From contig NC_133167.1 in assembly GCF_040802235.1 (NCBI RefSeq), forward strand, positions 45,134,001 to 45,198,000: a stretch of 64,000 nt of DNA. The letters run 5' to 3'. The position numbers and the translations under genes are program-made. This DNA is from Manis javanica (taxonomy: Eukaryota; Chordata; Mammalia; Pholidota; Manidae). Shown here one piece after another: positions 1-9,222 of this stretch. The notes beneath the pieces are model-generated. The model made no database searches. It saw only the letters and a program-made list of their open reading frames with translations, and was not told the DNA's origin. Position 1 is the stretch's first letter. Every line of letters begins with the position of its first letter.

Positions 1-1184
1 TTCATAGCCTTAAAAAAATTGGTTTATAGAATGACTTAATGGCTTAAGTTTTAAAAAGGATAATATGGATATAGTCATTGATTTTAAGTAATAGTCCACT
101 GATTGCTGTAAAGAATTATAAATTAGATCATTTGACATTCCAGTAAATGAGTGAAAAATCAATTTTAGCTCATAACTTTAATATTTTTATACAATAAAAA
201 AATAGAGATATATATCAAGTAGGAATAACAAGAGCTGTTTGAATTGATGGAAATTTTTAGGGTATATCTTTCTGATTTAAAAAATGGTGGTTCTATTAGC
301 AGATTAAAACCAAGAAAATTAAAATAAGTTCACACTTAAAAAAATTATTAAGCATTAAATACAGTACTACAGCTACTAGTAATTCTATGTACACTGGATT
401 ACATTTGAGCAAACACTAAATTCCAGAAAAGATATTTTATGAATAAATGCACTGGAAAACAACTAAAAAATAAAAAATGACAGGTTAGAAATTTTTTTAA
501 ATTTAAATGTGACTTTCACAAATACTTGCAGAAAAACAGCAGATCTATATTTTAAAAGGTAGAAATTCCCAAATTATTTTTTAGATACAAAGAAGTTTGC
601 CTTTAAAAAGTATTGATTTTACATTTTTTTTCATGAGTAAGATACAAAGGAGAACTTCATTAGCACTTCAGCTTTACAAAAGTCTAATATTTGAAAATAT
701 TACTCCTAAAATATAGGGGTATGAAACAAACACTGATTAATTATGGACTGCATACAACTGAAGACTGTATAACAGATGATTCCTGGTCAAAGGAAATATG
801 TTCTAAAGTTAAAATGATAAAAGTACAATAAAAAATACTTGAAAATTACAATATAATTTTAATATGGTGCATACTGATAATTTAACATTTTCTACTGCCA
901 TCATGGTTGAGACTTGACAGTTTGTCTGGAAGAATGTTGAAACATGTGAACAGTGTCAGTAAAGGATTTGAACCTGTGTCTTTGTATAATGAATAGCTAA
1001 AAAGTGAGTTTATTTAAAGGAAGTTTAGCATAATTTAGACAGTAGAAAGTCCAAAACAGCCTGCATTCCTTTTCATGATAGCTTGCTATTAAATTCATAA
1101 ATTTGAAATGAACAATAAAACCTTTACATGTATAGATAAATTATAAATGTATTGATCAGGTCATTTAATATGTTAATTCTTAGT
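1..1184. other. AT-rich intergenic flank downstream of the provirus
   Basis: No gene, splice site pair or named repeat is recognised. The stretch is very AT-rich with stops in all frames. It lies beyond the 3' LTR and, before the insertion, continued directly into the CALCRL 3' flank at 9223. Confidence 0.6.
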
Positions 1185-1190
1185 AATTTA
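1185..1190. repeat. Target site duplication, copy at the 3' LTR side
   Basis: The host hexamer aattta directly abuts the LTR end tgtcgcg. The same hexamer follows the other LTR at 9217-9222. A 6-bp duplication is typical of betaretrovirus-like elements. Confidence 0.93.
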
Positions 1191-1524
1191 TGTCGCGTGC
1201 CCTGTCCTCGCCGGCAAGAACAGCATGCAACAACAGCAGGATTCTTCTGCAGAAAGCTTTATTCTTCAGCTCTTTGTGAAACAAATGAGTTGGGCAGGAC
1301 CCAGAGGGGAAGGAGAGGCTTGCTTATATAGTTCTCATGCTCTGACCTGGTTGGTGCGGCTCCATATGCCTTATTAGCATAACCATTTGGTGGGTCTCAT
1401 TGGTCCTTATGCCAAGGCGCAATTAGCATGTAGTTTAGTGGTGTGGGATGATTTGTCATTAGGAAGTTCGGGGCCTTCCGGCTGCCCTGCATGGGGCGCT
1501 ATTTTCTGAGCGCGGCTGCCAACA
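1191..1524 (-). repeat. 3' LTR (334 bp)
   Basis: This is the same 334-bp unit as 8883-9216, offset by 7692 bases, and no difference was found by eye. It provides the polyadenylation signal for proviral transcripts and could also act as a promoter toward position 1. Confidence 0.96.
1258..1263 (-). terminator. Polyadenylation signal AATAAA in the 3' LTR
   Basis: AATAAA on the minus strand, about 60 bases downstream of the TATA box, within R. It would end proviral transcripts. The 5' LTR has the same hexamer at 8950-8955. Confidence 0.8.
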
Positions 1525-1538
1525 TCTCCCCCTTTTTT
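1525..1538 (-). other. Polypurine tract
   Basis: The minus strand reads AAAAAAGGGGGAGA directly before the 3' LTR. It would prime plus-strand DNA synthesis during reverse transcription. Confidence 0.93.
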
Positions 1539-1870
1539 GTCTAACAGAAGCTCAAGGCGGAACTTGCCAGCAGAGGCGGAGACAGAGGCCTGACCTCCAT
1601 CATACTTCCTGATGCCCCCTTTTTGGAGAGGGGTTCTGGGCATCTACCCCTATGCAGTCAGGCATGCCTCTCAGAGGGGTCCAAGACCTCTTGCAGTGCT
1701 TTGCCTCGCATCCTCTGGCTGGCGTTGGGACCGCTTGGTACAAAGGGTTTGGACCCTTTTTCTCAACCCTCTTGCACCATGAGCTTCTTAAAGAAAGCTG
1801 TGATTAAGCATTGAGGTACTCGGGCCTGGTGCAGTGCCACATGGGCTCAGGGTGCAAGAGCTACCTCAAG
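1539..1870 (-). other. Non-coding post-env region of the provirus
   Basis: About 330 bases between the env stop and the polypurine tract. It is GC-richer than the host flank, has no convincing gene, and contains short complementary segments. Simple retroviruses of the IAP and type D groups keep RNA export elements in this position, so that is a reasonable but untested role. Confidence 0.5.
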
Positions 1871-3646
1871 CTAAAGCCGAGCTTCCTTCTTAAGCATGTT
1901 GAGCCACACTTGGGGAGAGGCGCCAATGTCTATCGCCATTAGGGCTTGAGCAAGGATCACCTTGTCCTGCTTATGTTGGTTGCGGAGTCTGCATAACAAC
2001 CAGAGTAAGAGCATGAGACCTCCAAGCAGGAACACGCCCATCCCAGCCATGCCCGCCCACTCCTTGACGTGGGAGAGAGCTCTGAGGAACCAGGAAGAGA
2101 GTCCTTCCGCTACGGAGATATCTAGACGGGTGGAGTTGATGTGGATAATTTCTCGCCGCAGCTCTTCTAGTGTCCCATCGAAGTCTTGGGACCAGTTTCC
2201 TGAAAGATACTGGGACAGGTCTCGTGACAGATTAGCTGCCCGTGTAAAATTTTTATATTGAATGCTAGTGATGCAGAGGGCACGATATTTCCGCTCACAT
2301 CCCAATTGGGCCATTTGCCAGAGCACCTCCATTTGTTCCTCCACGAGATCTATGCGTTGATTGAGGATCATTATTCCTCCTTTCAGTTTGCCATCAAGTG
2401 TGGACTGTTGGTCCAGGGCAGAAGCTACTGAGGCTGCAAGGTTATTGAGCTCTGTAGCCGATTTGATGGAGGTGTCTAAAGCTATACCAGCGGCGGTGGC
2501 TGCGACCGCGGTCGCGGAGATCAGGAGCACTATGGCGGCTGTAACACCGAAATCGCGCCTTTCTCGAAACAGAGTCATGGTGTTAGGGGCGTCTACGGGA
2601 ACAGGGACCCAACGGGGGATGCGGACTACCAAAGCATTGGTAAAGTTACGCGCATCCCAACACTGAGACAGAAAGCAGGTTTCATTGGAGCAGGAGTCAA
2701 AGCTACTATTGGATAAGATAAACAGAAATGGGGGGTATACGCATACTGGAGAAGGTGGAAAAAGGGAATTAGGTGACTCTGGACCTGATTTTGCTGAACA
2801 CGTGTAGTTCTCGTTGTTATGGGTCATGATCATGTTCCAGTGTGCGCGCATGTGGTTATTCTCGCACCAAAAGGTGATATTTTTTACACCGATTCCCCCA
2901 CCCTGGAGGGCGGAAAAGGGGGAGAGGTCGGTACACGAGCCATTGACTCCACACAGCATCCATTTATGGAAGGGGTTCATGCTCAGCTGCTGACGAAACT
3001 CGCCTTCGAGCACCTTTACTGGCCACCAAGCCTCATTGGCTGGCCGTCCCTCCATATCTGGGGAGATGGTAAACTCCTGCCTCTCAGTTGCCCACGTTAC
3101 TACAGTTGACTGACAGTCAGTCCAGGGCCACAGCTCTCCCTCATAGTCGCCCACACAATGGGAGGCATATTTGGGTTGACGAGGCCTGTCGGTGGAATTG
3201 TTCCTGGGAGAGTGTACAAATGTGCCATTGATCCAGAGAACCATCTGGTGGATAGTCATGTTCTTATAGGACGGGCTCCCTTCCTTATTAGGCCCTTCAA
3301 ATTTAGCTGACATAACGGGGAGGCTACTGGCCTCTAGAATTATGTCACTGAACCATCCGTATTTCCTCCGTTTCAGGGAGATACAGCCAGCTAGATTCTG
3401 AGTGGTGAAGCATAATGACCCATTAGTTACGAAGGATCGGTTTTCTCCCAGGGGAGCTACTAGGGTGTCTTTAACTAAGTAGGGCAAGTTCATACTAGTA
3501 TTGGTAGTGAAAAAGCGCGGAAAAACGGCTGCATTGAAACGGACAGGCATAGGCTTAGGAAAGGCAGACAGGATTCCCCATCTCAATACTCCCTGAGTCG
3601 GGGTCTCCAGTGTCAGGAGCAGGGTCAGGAGGTACAGCGAAGTCAT
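1871..3646 (-). CDS. env: Endogenous retrovirus Env glycoprotein precursor (591 aa)
   Basis: Surface glycoprotein precursor, uninterrupted. The ATG at 3646 opens a hydrophobic signal peptide (about residues 1-19). The surface subunit is rich in Cys and N-glycosylation sequons. A furin-type RERR site at 361-364 precedes a hydrophobic Ala/Ile/Val-rich segment typical of a fusion peptide. A heptad-like helix and a CX7C motif (Cys450...Cys458) follow, as in betaretrovirus/HERV-K transmembrane subunits. A membrane anchor lies at about 530-553 with a cytoplasmic tail of about 38 residues. The type resembles the MMTV/HERV-K/IAPE group. It would be translated from a spliced mRNA; a good acceptor (TTTTCCCCCAG) lies at 3708-3709, 61 bases upstream of the ATG. 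Receptor and expression are unknown. Confidence 0.94.
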   Translation of the reverse strand: MTSLYLLTLLLTLETPTQGVLRWGILSAFPKPMPVRFNAAVFPRFFTTNTSMNLPYLVKDTLVAPLGENRSFVTNGSLCFTTQNLAGCISLKRRKYGWFSDIILEASSLPVMSAKFEGPNKEGSPSYKNMTIHQMVLWINGTFVHSPRNNSTDRPRQPKYASHCVGDYEGELWPWTDCQSTVVTWATERQEFTISPDMEGRPANEAWWPVKVLEGEFRQQLSMNPFHKWMLCGVNGSCTDLSPFSALQGGGIGVKNITFWCENNHMRAHWNMIMTHNNENYTCSAKSGPESPNSLFPPSPVCVYPPFLFILSNSSFDSCSNETCFLSQCWDARNFTNALVVRIPRWVPVPVDAPNTMTLFRERRDFGVTAAIVLLISATAVAATAAGIALDTSIKSATELNNLAASVASALDQQSTLDGKLKGGIMILNQRIDLVEEQMEVLWQMAQLGCERKYRALCITSIQYKNFTRAANLSRDLSQYLSGNWSQDFDGTLEELRREIIHINSTRLDISVAEGLSSWFLRALSHVKEWAGMAGMGVFLLGGLMLLLWLLCRLRNQHKQDKVILAQALMAIDIGASPQVWLNMLKKEARL

Positions 3647-6188
3647 CTCCTTTGTTTAGGACTTTCCTCGTTAGGCGCTCCGGGATCCAGAAGGGATTTT
3701 CTTCACCCTGGGGGAAAACACACACAGCTCCCCTGGATCTGATTATGATTGGATCCGGGCCCTTCCATTGGTTAGATAACACGTCCTTCCATTTTACTAG
3801 TTCTTGTGGGTCTTTTGGCCACTGATTATGGCGATCCGCTGCTGTATGGCTTTGAGCATCCAGATTCAAAAAATTTATAGTGAAAAGTGCTAGGGCTATG
3901 GCAGTTTTTGGTGTGGGGGGTATATCTTCAATTCCCCCTTTTTGTTTAAGTAAATAGGATTTGAGCGTGCGGTTCGCGCGTTCCACAATCCCTTGACCCT
4001 GTGGGTTGTAGGGAAGGCCAGTGATATGTTTTATCCCCATGTGATGACAAAATTGAGCAAATTTTGTAGAGGTATAGGCTGGGCCATTGTCTGTTTTCAG
4101 AATCTGTGGTAACCCCCATGCGCTCCAAGCCTCAAGGCAGTGCTGGATGACATGGGAAGCTTTCTCTCCTGACAATGGGGAGGCAAAGATGACTCCTGAA
4201 CAAGTATCCACGGATACATGTACATATTTCAGTTTCCCAAAAGACGAAATATGCGTCACATCCATTTGCCAAACTTGTAAAGGCCTAATACCTCTGGGGT
4301 TGATCCCAACATGAGGTGTGGGAAGGAAGCTGCAGCAATGTTGGCAGCTAAGGACAATGTTCCTAGCTTCGGCCCTGGTTATGCTAAACCGCTTGCGCAG
4401 TGTTTCGGCAGTGACATGAAATTGTGTATGGAATTTTGAAGCTGTGGTGATAGGGTCTAGCAGGGGAAAAGCTATATTTCTGGTTGCGAGGTCTGCCAGG
4501 TGGTTGCCTTGGGTCATAGGCCCGGGAAGGCCTGAATGTGCTCTGATATGAGTTATATACAAAGGAGATTGCCTATGAAGTAGTGCTGATTGTATCTGTT
4601 TGAACAAAGTGGCTACTGGGCTGGACGCTTTGATTAGCCCGGCCACTTCTAGAGATTTGACTGCATTAACTACATAACAGGAGTCAGACACAATATTTAA
4701 AGGTTCAGGAAAGATTTGTAGGACCTCTAAGACTATGCGACATTCCACTATTTGTGGAGTGTCAGGCGTGTAGCCTTTTGTCACAACTTTGCCATCATGG
4801 ACATAGGCACCTGTGCCTGTCTTAGACCCGTCCGTGTAAACTGTTTTTCCATGAGGCAGCGGGGTTAGGCTAGTGACCCGAGGAAATACTAGGAGATGAT
4901 TTTTGGCGAAGTTGATGAGGGGATGTTTAGGGAAATGATTATCAAAGGTTCCTGAGAAACTGTAAGCAAGTATGGCCCAATCATCGTTCATAGCACATAA
5001 TACTTGTATCTGTTCTACGCTGTAAGGGGTTATAATTTTAGCTGGAGCCTCTCCGAAATGTGTCATGGAGGTTTTTACTCCTCTCAAAGCAAGTTTGGCC
5101 ACGGCTGCTGGATAGTACTCTATTGTCCTAGCCTGAGAGGCTTGGGGATGAATCCAGATCAGTGGGCCGTGCTGCCATAAGACTGCTGTTGGCAGCTCTG
5201 GGGTGGGAAGGACACACAACTCAAAGGGTTCATTCGATTGCACTCTATTTAATTGTGCTGTCATCAAAGCCTGTTCTACTTTGCGAATGGCTTGTAATGC
5301 CTCAGGTGTGAGGGAGCGCGGTGACGTTAGTTGTGGGTCTCCTTCTAGGGTTTTAAATAGTGGAGTCAATTCAGTGGTGGGTATCTTTAAGTATGGGCGC
5401 AACCAATTAATATCCCCTAGGAGTTTTTGGAAGTCATTCAAATTTCGCAATTGATTATGTCTTATCTCAAGCTTTTGGGGGCAAATTACATCTGTGTAAA
5501 TGGTTGCTCCTAGGAATTTGCTAACACTAGATTTTTGGACCTTCTCGCTTGCTATATTCAGTCTCCAATTTTCTAGGGATCTAGTGAGATCTATATATGC
5601 TTCTTCTATTTCCGCTGGTTGTGGGGAGCAAAGAAGGATGTCATCCATGTAATGGATGATCTTTAGCGTGGGATAGGTCTTACGAATTGGGTCTAGCGCT
5701 CGCTGAACGTACAGTTGACATATGGTGGGGCTATTTGCCATTCCTTGAGGGAGGACCTTCCACTGAAATCTGGCATCGGGTTGTTCATGGTTAATAGCTG
5801 GCAAAGTAAAAGCAAATCTTTCCCTGTCCTTGGAGCTTAGAGGTATAGAAAAGAAACAATCTTTAATATCTATTATGAGCACTTTCCATTCTTTGGGTAA
5901 GGCAGAGAGGAGTGGCAGTCCCCGTTGTACGGGTCCAAGCATTCTCATTTGAGCATTTACTGCTCTCAGATCATGAAGCAACCTCCATGATCCTGACTTT
6001 TTCCTGATTACAAATATGGGTGTGTTCCATGGGGACACAGAGGGTTCTAGGTGTCCCACTTGGAGCTGCTCTTGCACTAAGCAATGAGCTGCTTCTAATT
6101 TTTCAGAGGATAGGGGCCACTGAGGAACCCATACGGCCTCCTCTGTGAGCCAAGGTATGGGCATGGCATCTTCAATGGCCCCTATGAA
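3555..6188 (-). CDS. pol: Endogenous retrovirus Pol: reverse transcriptase, RNase H, integrase (877 aa from the frameshift)
   Basis: Made by a second -1 frameshift at 6188-6194. Residues are counted from the internal Met at 6164. Reverse transcriptase spans about 1-430, with the first catalytic Asp at 99 (IIDIKD) and YMDD at 172-175. RNase H spans about 435-565 with D445, E474, D494 and D558. Integrase follows: zinc-binding H579, H583, C607, C610, then the catalytic triad D635, D692, E728 with 35 residues between the last two (DD35E). All signature residues are present and the frame is uninterrupted. The enzyme set copies viral RNA into DNA and inserts it. The last 92 bases overlap the start of env. 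Confidence 0.95.
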   Translation of the reverse strand, partial: FIGAIEDAMPIPWLTEEAVWVPQWPLSSEKLEAAHCLVQEQLQVGHLEPSVSPWNTPIFVIRKKSGSWRLLHDLRAVNAQMRMLGPVQRGLPLLSALPKEWKVLIIDIKDCFFSIPLSSKDRERFAFTLPAINHEQPDARFQWKVLPQGMANSPTICQLYVQRALDPIRKTYPTLKIIHYMDDILLCSPQPAEIEEAYIDLTRSLENWRLNIASEKVQKSSVSKFLGATIYTDVICPQKLEIRHNQLRNLNDFQKLLGDINWLRPYLKIPTTELTPLFKTLEGDPQLTSPRSLTPEALQAIRKVEQALMTAQLNRVQSNEPFELCVLPTPELPTAVLWQHGPLIWIHPQASQARTIEYYPAAVAKLALRGVKTSMTHFGEAPAKIITPYSVEQIQVLCAMNDDWAILAYSFSGTFDNHFPKHPLINFAKNHLLVFPRVTSLTPLPHGKTVYTDGSKTGTGAYVHDGKVVTKGYTPDTPQIVECRIVLEVLQIFPEPLNIVSDSCYVVNAVKSLEVAGLIKASSPVATLFKQIQSALLHRQSPLYITHIRAHSGLPGPMTQGNHLADLATRNIAFPLLDPITTASKFHTQFHVTAETLRKRFSITRAEARNIVLSCQHCCSFLPTPHVGINPRGIRPLQVWQMDVTHISSFGKLKYVHVSVDTCSGVIFASPLSGEKASHVIQHCLEAWSAWGLPQILKTDNGPAYTSTKFAQFCHHMGIKHITGLPYNPQGQGIVERANRTLKSYLLKQKGGIEDIPPTPKTAIALALFTINFLNLDAQSHTAADRHNQWPKDPQELVKWKDVLSNQWKGPDPIIIRSRGAVCVFPQGEENPFWIPERLTRKVLNKGDDFAVPPDPAPDTGDPDSGSIEMGNPVCLS
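3707..3718 (-). promoter_or_regulatory. Predicted env splice acceptor
   Basis: On the minus strand a TGTGTGTTTTCCCCCAG tract ends with AG at 3709-3708, so the exon would begin at 3707, 61 bases before the env ATG. It pairs naturally with the leader donor at 8779-8778. Predicted from sequence only. Confidence 0.5.
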
Positions 6189-7096
6189 AAACCCAGGCCG
6201 TGACGGTCATTCTTTACTTTGGGCAGGATGGGCTCTATGTGTCCCTGTTGGTGTTTCCCCAGCCCCTTGCCAGGGATGTATCCCATGTCCATCATCATGC
6301 CTTGGGCGGGGGTGGAGTATTCATTAATGAGTTTGAGGCCTAAGTGTCTCATGACATCCCTCCCCCATAAATTGACCGGTAGAGGGAGTACATAAGGGGT
6401 GACTGTACCCTCTTGTCCTTCAGGGGCTCGCCATTTCAATGGTTTGGCACTAATTGAAGGGCTTGACTCATATCCTAAACCTTGTAATGAATGTGAGGAT
6501 TGGGTCACAGGCCACTTGGAGGGCCACCAGGTTGCAGAGATAATACTTTTATCTGCTCCAGTGTCTAGGATTCCCTCAAAGCTCTTTCCCTCTATTTGAA
6601 GAGTTAATTTTGGTCTGTCTGCTAAATCTAATACTATGAAGGCTGAATCCCAGTCAGAGGAGCCGAAGCCCCTTTCTCCCCTCTCCGTGTTGGTAGCAGG
6701 ATAATTGGCGTGGAGACTAGGTAAAACTAAGAGCTGGGCTATGCGGTCTCCCGGGGATATAGGATAGATTCCTCTGGGAGCCGAACACATGATTTTTACC
6801 TGTCCTTCATAATCTTGATCTATGACTCCGGGATGAACTACCAGGCCTTTCAATGCAGCAGAAGAGCGCCCTAGGAGTAACCCAATGGTATTTGGTGGTA
6901 GGGGGCCTTTAAAGTCTGAAGGGATAGGCTGAACTCCCATCTGTGGAGTCAACACTATTCTGGTGGTGGCACGGATGTCCAATCCCGCGGAACCTGAAGT
7001 GGCTCTCCTTGGGGGGCCTGGTTGTTCCCGAATGACACTTGCGTGCTGGTTGCCCCATATATTTGCGGGCCCTGGTGACGGGGGCCCCTCTGGGCG
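6182..7096 (-). CDS. pro: Endogenous retrovirus Pro: dUTPase + aspartic protease + G-patch (304 aa from the frameshift)
   Basis: Expressed only by -1 frameshifting from gag. The frame has no needed ATG of its own; an internal reading at 6982 begins with TTG. Residues are counted from the slip site. A Pro/Gly-rich linker spans 1-38. The dUTPase domain spans about 45-148, with GRSS at 76-79, GVIDQDYEG from about 90, the [10 protein letters not shown] motif, and the C-terminal Arg/Gly-rich motif ERGFGSS. The retropepsin domain has active-site Asp-Thr-Gly at 178-180 (LDTGADKS). A G-patch ([14 protein letters not shown]) lies at 272-285. This order is diagnostic for betaretroviruses. The dUTPase hydrolyses dUTP and the protease matures Gag and Gag-Pro-Pol. 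Translation ends at TAG 6182-6184, just past the second slip site. Confidence 0.93.
   Translation of the reverse strand, partial: RPEGPPSPGPANIWGNQHASVIREQPGPPRRATSGSAGLDIRATTRIVLTPQMGVQPIPSDFKGPLPPNTIGLLLGRSSAALKGLVVHPGVIDQDYEGQVKIMCSAPRGIYPISPGDRIAQLLVLPSLHANYPATNTERGERGFGSSDWDSAFIVLDLADRPKLTLQIEGKSFEGILDTGADKSIISATWWPSKWPVTQSSHSLQGLGYESSPSISAKPLKWRAPEGQEGTVTPYVLPLPVNLWGRDVMRHLGLKLINEYSTPAQGMMMDMGYIPGKGLGKHQQGHIEPILPKVKNDRHGLGFS
6188..6194 (-). promoter_or_regulatory. pro-pol -1 ribosomal frameshift site G GGT TTT
   Basis: The minus strand reads G GGT TTT in the Pro frame, two codons before the Pro stop. Slippage leads into Phe-Ile-Gly-Ala-Ile-Glu-Asp-Ala and then the Met at 6164 of the pol frame. 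The heptamer obeys the X XXY YYZ rule. It was deduced from the overlap of the two open frames. Confidence 0.85.
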
Positions 7097-8712
7097 TTTT
7101 TTGGCAACTCTAAGGGTTTCCCTTCTATATCTTTAATAGACCGGCACTCATTAGCCCAATGCCTGCCTTTCTTACACTTAGGGCACAATTCAGGGGTCTT
7201 TTGGGTTGTTTGTTCTGAAGCTGGGCTCCTACACTCTCTCTTTATATGTCCTAATTTCCCGCATTGAAAGCATTTGATACTTCTGTTAGTGATCCTGGCT
7301 TGTTTGTGGCTCTGTAATATGGCTGCGGCTAGGCCCGCATTGGTGAGTGGCCCTCCTATTTCTCTACAGGCTTTCAACCAGGCATGTATCCCTTTTTGTT
7401 TCCAGGGTGTTATCGCCTGTCTGCATTCCTTGGTACATTGTTCAAACACTAATTGCTCCACTAGGGGCATTGCTTGTTCCTGATCTCCAAATATTCTGCC
7501 TGCGGCCTCTATCATACGAGCGACAAAGTCAGAAAATGGCTCGCTCAGCCCCTGAATAATTTTTGTCAAATTGCCTGATACTTCTCCTTTGTTGGTGAGG
7601 GCTTTCCATGCCTTGGCGGCGCACGTGTTTATTTGTGCATATACCTGTAAGGGGAAGGCGGTCTGGTCGGCTACCCACTGTCCTTGGCCCGTCAGCATAT
7701 CATATGACCATGCAGGCTGTCCTTCGGCCGCGTTTGCGCGTGCCTGGGTCATGCTGATATCATGCCACAATGCCTTCCATTCTATGTATTGCCCCATACT
7801 AGAAAGGCATGCCTTAGTTACATATTGCCAGTCTGCGGGTGTCATGGCTGTCTCTGTTAATCTCTCAACTTGTGCTATGGTATAGTTAGCACTGACTCCA
7901 TAAGCCCGAACGGATTCTGCTAACTCCTTAACTTGTTTATGGCTCAGGGGCTGGTGAGAGCGTACACCGTTATCCTCAAATACAGGAAACATTTGTCTAA
8001 TTGCCTGAAGAGTATCTGGGTGGCAAAAGGAGAGTGCGCCACTCACGTAAGGTGGCGGGGCAAAGGGCGTCGGGGGACACCCTGCTTTCATTTTTTCCTT
8101 GGTCCGCTTTTCAACTTTGCTGGTTCCCTTACTTCTACACTCTGCGGTTTTATTTTCTTCCCCTTCCTCTGCGGACGTTAATTCCTCCTCAGATTCCCTA
8201 TTGGAGAGTTGGAGGTCCCTCAACTCTTTCCAGGGGTATTTACTATTTTCTCCGAGGCGATTGTCACTCGCTTCTCGGGGCTCTTTCGCTTTTGCCCTAG
8301 GCGGGCTTTCTCCCTCACTCTGAGGTTTCTTTACCTTCGTTTTTGTGGCCTCTTTTTGGCCGCGCGCGCTCTCTGTTTCCCGTTCCGTTTCTGACATGCT
8401 CTCTTGGATATCTGTCAATGCTCTCTGACCTTCTTTTATTACCTTTTCACATCTCTCATCTTGCAGACAAGCTCTAATCAGTTTCCAGAGGGGCCTGGTG
8501 CCTCCCCTCAGGCTACCCTCCTCCTCCTCTCTATCAAGATCTTTCCCCAGTTTGTCCCAGCTCGGGATTGAGAGGGACCCTGAACAAATGAACCAGGGGG
8601 CCACACGGTCTATCTCCTTCACAAAAGATCCTAAGACTTTGCTGGAGACCTTCAAGTTTCGCTCTTTGAGAGCTGTCTGCAGCGCCGTGACTAATGACGG
8701 TGCATTCCCCAT
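6955..8712 (-). CDS. gag: Endogenous retrovirus Gag polyprotein (585 aa)
   Basis: Structural polyprotein that builds the virion core. The start ATG at 8712 is followed by Gly2 and Ser6 (MGNAPS), a myristoylation context typical of matrix. Residues about 100-210 are highly charged (Glu/Lys/Arg). A PPPY late-domain motif lies at 219-222. The capsid follows, with the major homology region at about 387-404 (QG..E..F..F..R...AA). Two CX2CX4HX4C zinc knuckles sit at 481-494 and 510-523, which is the nucleocapsid. Length and order fit a betaretrovirus/ERVK Gag. The last 28 codons or so lie downstream of a -1 frameshift heptamer at 7096-7102 and overlap pro. There is no internal stop. Translation ends at TAG 6955-6957. 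Confidence 0.95.
   Translation of the reverse strand: MGNAPSLVTALQTALKERNLKVSSKVLGSFVKEIDRVAPWFICSGSLSIPSWDKLGKDLDREEEEGSLRGGTRPLWKLIRACLQDERCEKVIKEGQRALTDIQESMSETERETESARGQKEATKTKVKKPQSEGESPPRAKAKEPREASDNRLGENSKYPWKELRDLQLSNRESEEELTSAEEGEENKTAECRSKGTSKVEKRTKEKMKAGCPPTPFAPPPYVSGALSFCHPDTLQAIRQMFPVFEDNGVRSHQPLSHKQVKELAESVRAYGVSANYTIAQVERLTETAMTPADWQYVTKACLSSMGQYIEWKALWHDISMTQARANAAEGQPAWSYDMLTGQGQWVADQTAFPLQVYAQINTCAAKAWKALTNKGEVSGNLTKIIQGLSEPFSDFVARMIEAAGRIFGDQEQAMPLVEQLVFEQCTKECRQAITPWKQKGIHAWLKACREIGGPLTNAGLAAAILQSHKQARITNRSIKCFQCGKLGHIKRECRSPASEQTTQKTPELCPKCKKGRHWANECRSIKDIEGKPLELPKNAQRGPRHQGPQIYGATSTQVSFGNNQAPQGEPLQVPRDWTSVPPPE
7096..7102 (-). promoter_or_regulatory. gag-pro -1 ribosomal frameshift site A AAA AAC
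   Basis: The minus strand reads A AAA AAC in the Gag frame, at codons 537-539. A GC-rich stretch follows (GGGGCCCCC, then another GGGCCC), which could form the stimulatory stem or pseudoknot. The -1 frame stays open from here into dUTPase. This heptamer is the classic gag-pro slip site of betaretroviruses. Confidence 0.9.
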
Positions 8713-8862
8713 GGTGCCTCCTTATTTACAGAGAACCATCAACCATCATCCTAAAAAGCAGGGGCCTCTCGGAACTTACCCCTCCGGGCTTTCTTCTGAC
8801 CTGCAGTTCTGAATCCTCTCCAGATGTCTGAAGGGTCCTCCCTGTGCCGGTGATGTTCTGGT
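8713..8862 (-). promoter_or_regulatory. Proviral leader with major splice donor
   Basis: This is the 150-base untranslated leader between primer binding site and gag. It contains a strong 5' splice site, GGG|GTAAGT, with the exon ending at 8780 and GT at 8779-8778. That is the expected donor for a spliced env mRNA. Packaging signals normally lie in this stretch, but none can be defined by reading alone. Confidence 0.65.
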
Positions 8863-8880
8863 TCCCGGGTTTCGGCACCA
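8863..8880 (-). other. Primer binding site, tRNA-Phe
   Basis: The minus strand reads TGGTGCCGAAACCCGGGA, two bases after the 5' LTR. This is an 18/18 complement to the 3' end (including CCA) of vertebrate tRNA-Phe. IAP elements use the same primer, while many betaretroviruses and HERV-K use tRNA-Lys. Confidence 0.92.
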
Positions 8881-8882
8881 CT

Positions 8883-9216
8883 TGTCGCGTGCCCTGTCCT
8901 CGCCGGCAAGAACAGCATGCAACAACAGCAGGATTCTTCTGCAGAAAGCTTTATTCTTCAGCTCTTTGTGAAACAAATGAGTTGGGCAGGACCCAGAGGG
9001 GAAGGAGAGGCTTGCTTATATAGTTCTCATGCTCTGACCTGGTTGGTGCGGCTCCATATGCCTTATTAGCATAACCATTTGGTGGGTCTCATTGGTCCTT
9101 ATGCCAAGGCGCAATTAGCATGTAGTTTAGTGGTGTGGGATGATTTGTCATTAGGAAGTTCGGGGCCTTCCGGCTGCCCTGCATGGGGCGCTATTTTCTG
9201 AGCGCGGCTGCCAACA
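8883..9216 (-). repeat. 5' LTR (334 bp)
   Basis: On the minus strand it runs from TGTTGG to GCGACA, giving the TG...CA ends required by integrase. U3 holds two octamer-like ATGCTAAT motifs, a CCAAT motif and a TATA box; R holds an AATAAA; U5 is short. By eye every base matches the 3' LTR at 1191-1524. The 334-bp length is close to that of IAP LTRs and shorter than most betaretroviral LTRs. It is the likely promoter of the provirus. Confidence 0.96.
9014..9022 (-). promoter_or_regulatory. LTR TATA box (5' LTR)
   Basis: The minus strand reads TATATAAGC. A CCAAT motif and two ATGCTAAT octamer-like motifs lie upstream in U3. The transcription start is expected about 25-30 bases downstream (near 8990), so R would run from there to just past the AATAAA at 8950-8955. 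The matching site in the 3' LTR is 1322-1330. Confidence 0.8.
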
Positions 9217-9222
9217 AATTTA
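9217..9222. repeat. Target site duplication, copy at the 5' LTR side
   Basis: The hexamer aattta directly follows the LTR terminus ccaaca and matches 1185-1190. Intact matching copies show that the two LTRs belong to one insertion and have not recombined with another copy. Confidence 0.93.

Larger units (their letters stand above)
1191..9216 (-). mobile_element. Complete endogenous retrovirus, class II (betaretrovirus/IAP-like), gag-pro-pol-env
   Basis: This is an 8026-bp provirus read on the minus strand, so its 5' LTR is at 8883-9216 and its 3' LTR at 1191-1524. In order it has LTR, 2-nt spacer, tRNA-Phe primer binding site, leader with a splice donor, gag, pro, pol, env, a non-coding post-env stretch, polypurine tract and LTR. 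A 6-bp host duplication flanks it, as is usual for betaretrovirus-type integration. dUTPase and G-patch in pro, two zinc knuckles in Gag, a DD35E integrase and a CX7C transmembrane Env subunit place it in the betaretrovirus/ERVK group; the tRNA-Phe primer and 334-bp LTR recall IAP elements. No stop or frameshift interrupts any of the four genes, and the LTRs appear identical. The insertion is therefore recent on an evolutionary scale. Whether it is fixed or expressed cannot be seen. Confidence 0.97.

Noticed and set aside
1407-1643. Minus-strand ORF crossing from the post-env region into the 3' LTR
   Set aside because: It runs across the polypurine tract and U3 and resembles no known accessory protein. 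Its length is within chance for this GC content.
6955-6982. Separate start for pro at 6982
   Set aside because: The codon there is TTG, not ATG. The open frame extends back to the A AAA AAC slip site, so frameshift expression explains it.
3946-8976. Plus-strand ORFs opposite gag, pro, pol and env
   Set aside because: These are antisense shadows of the proviral genes; no antisense gene is known for this group.
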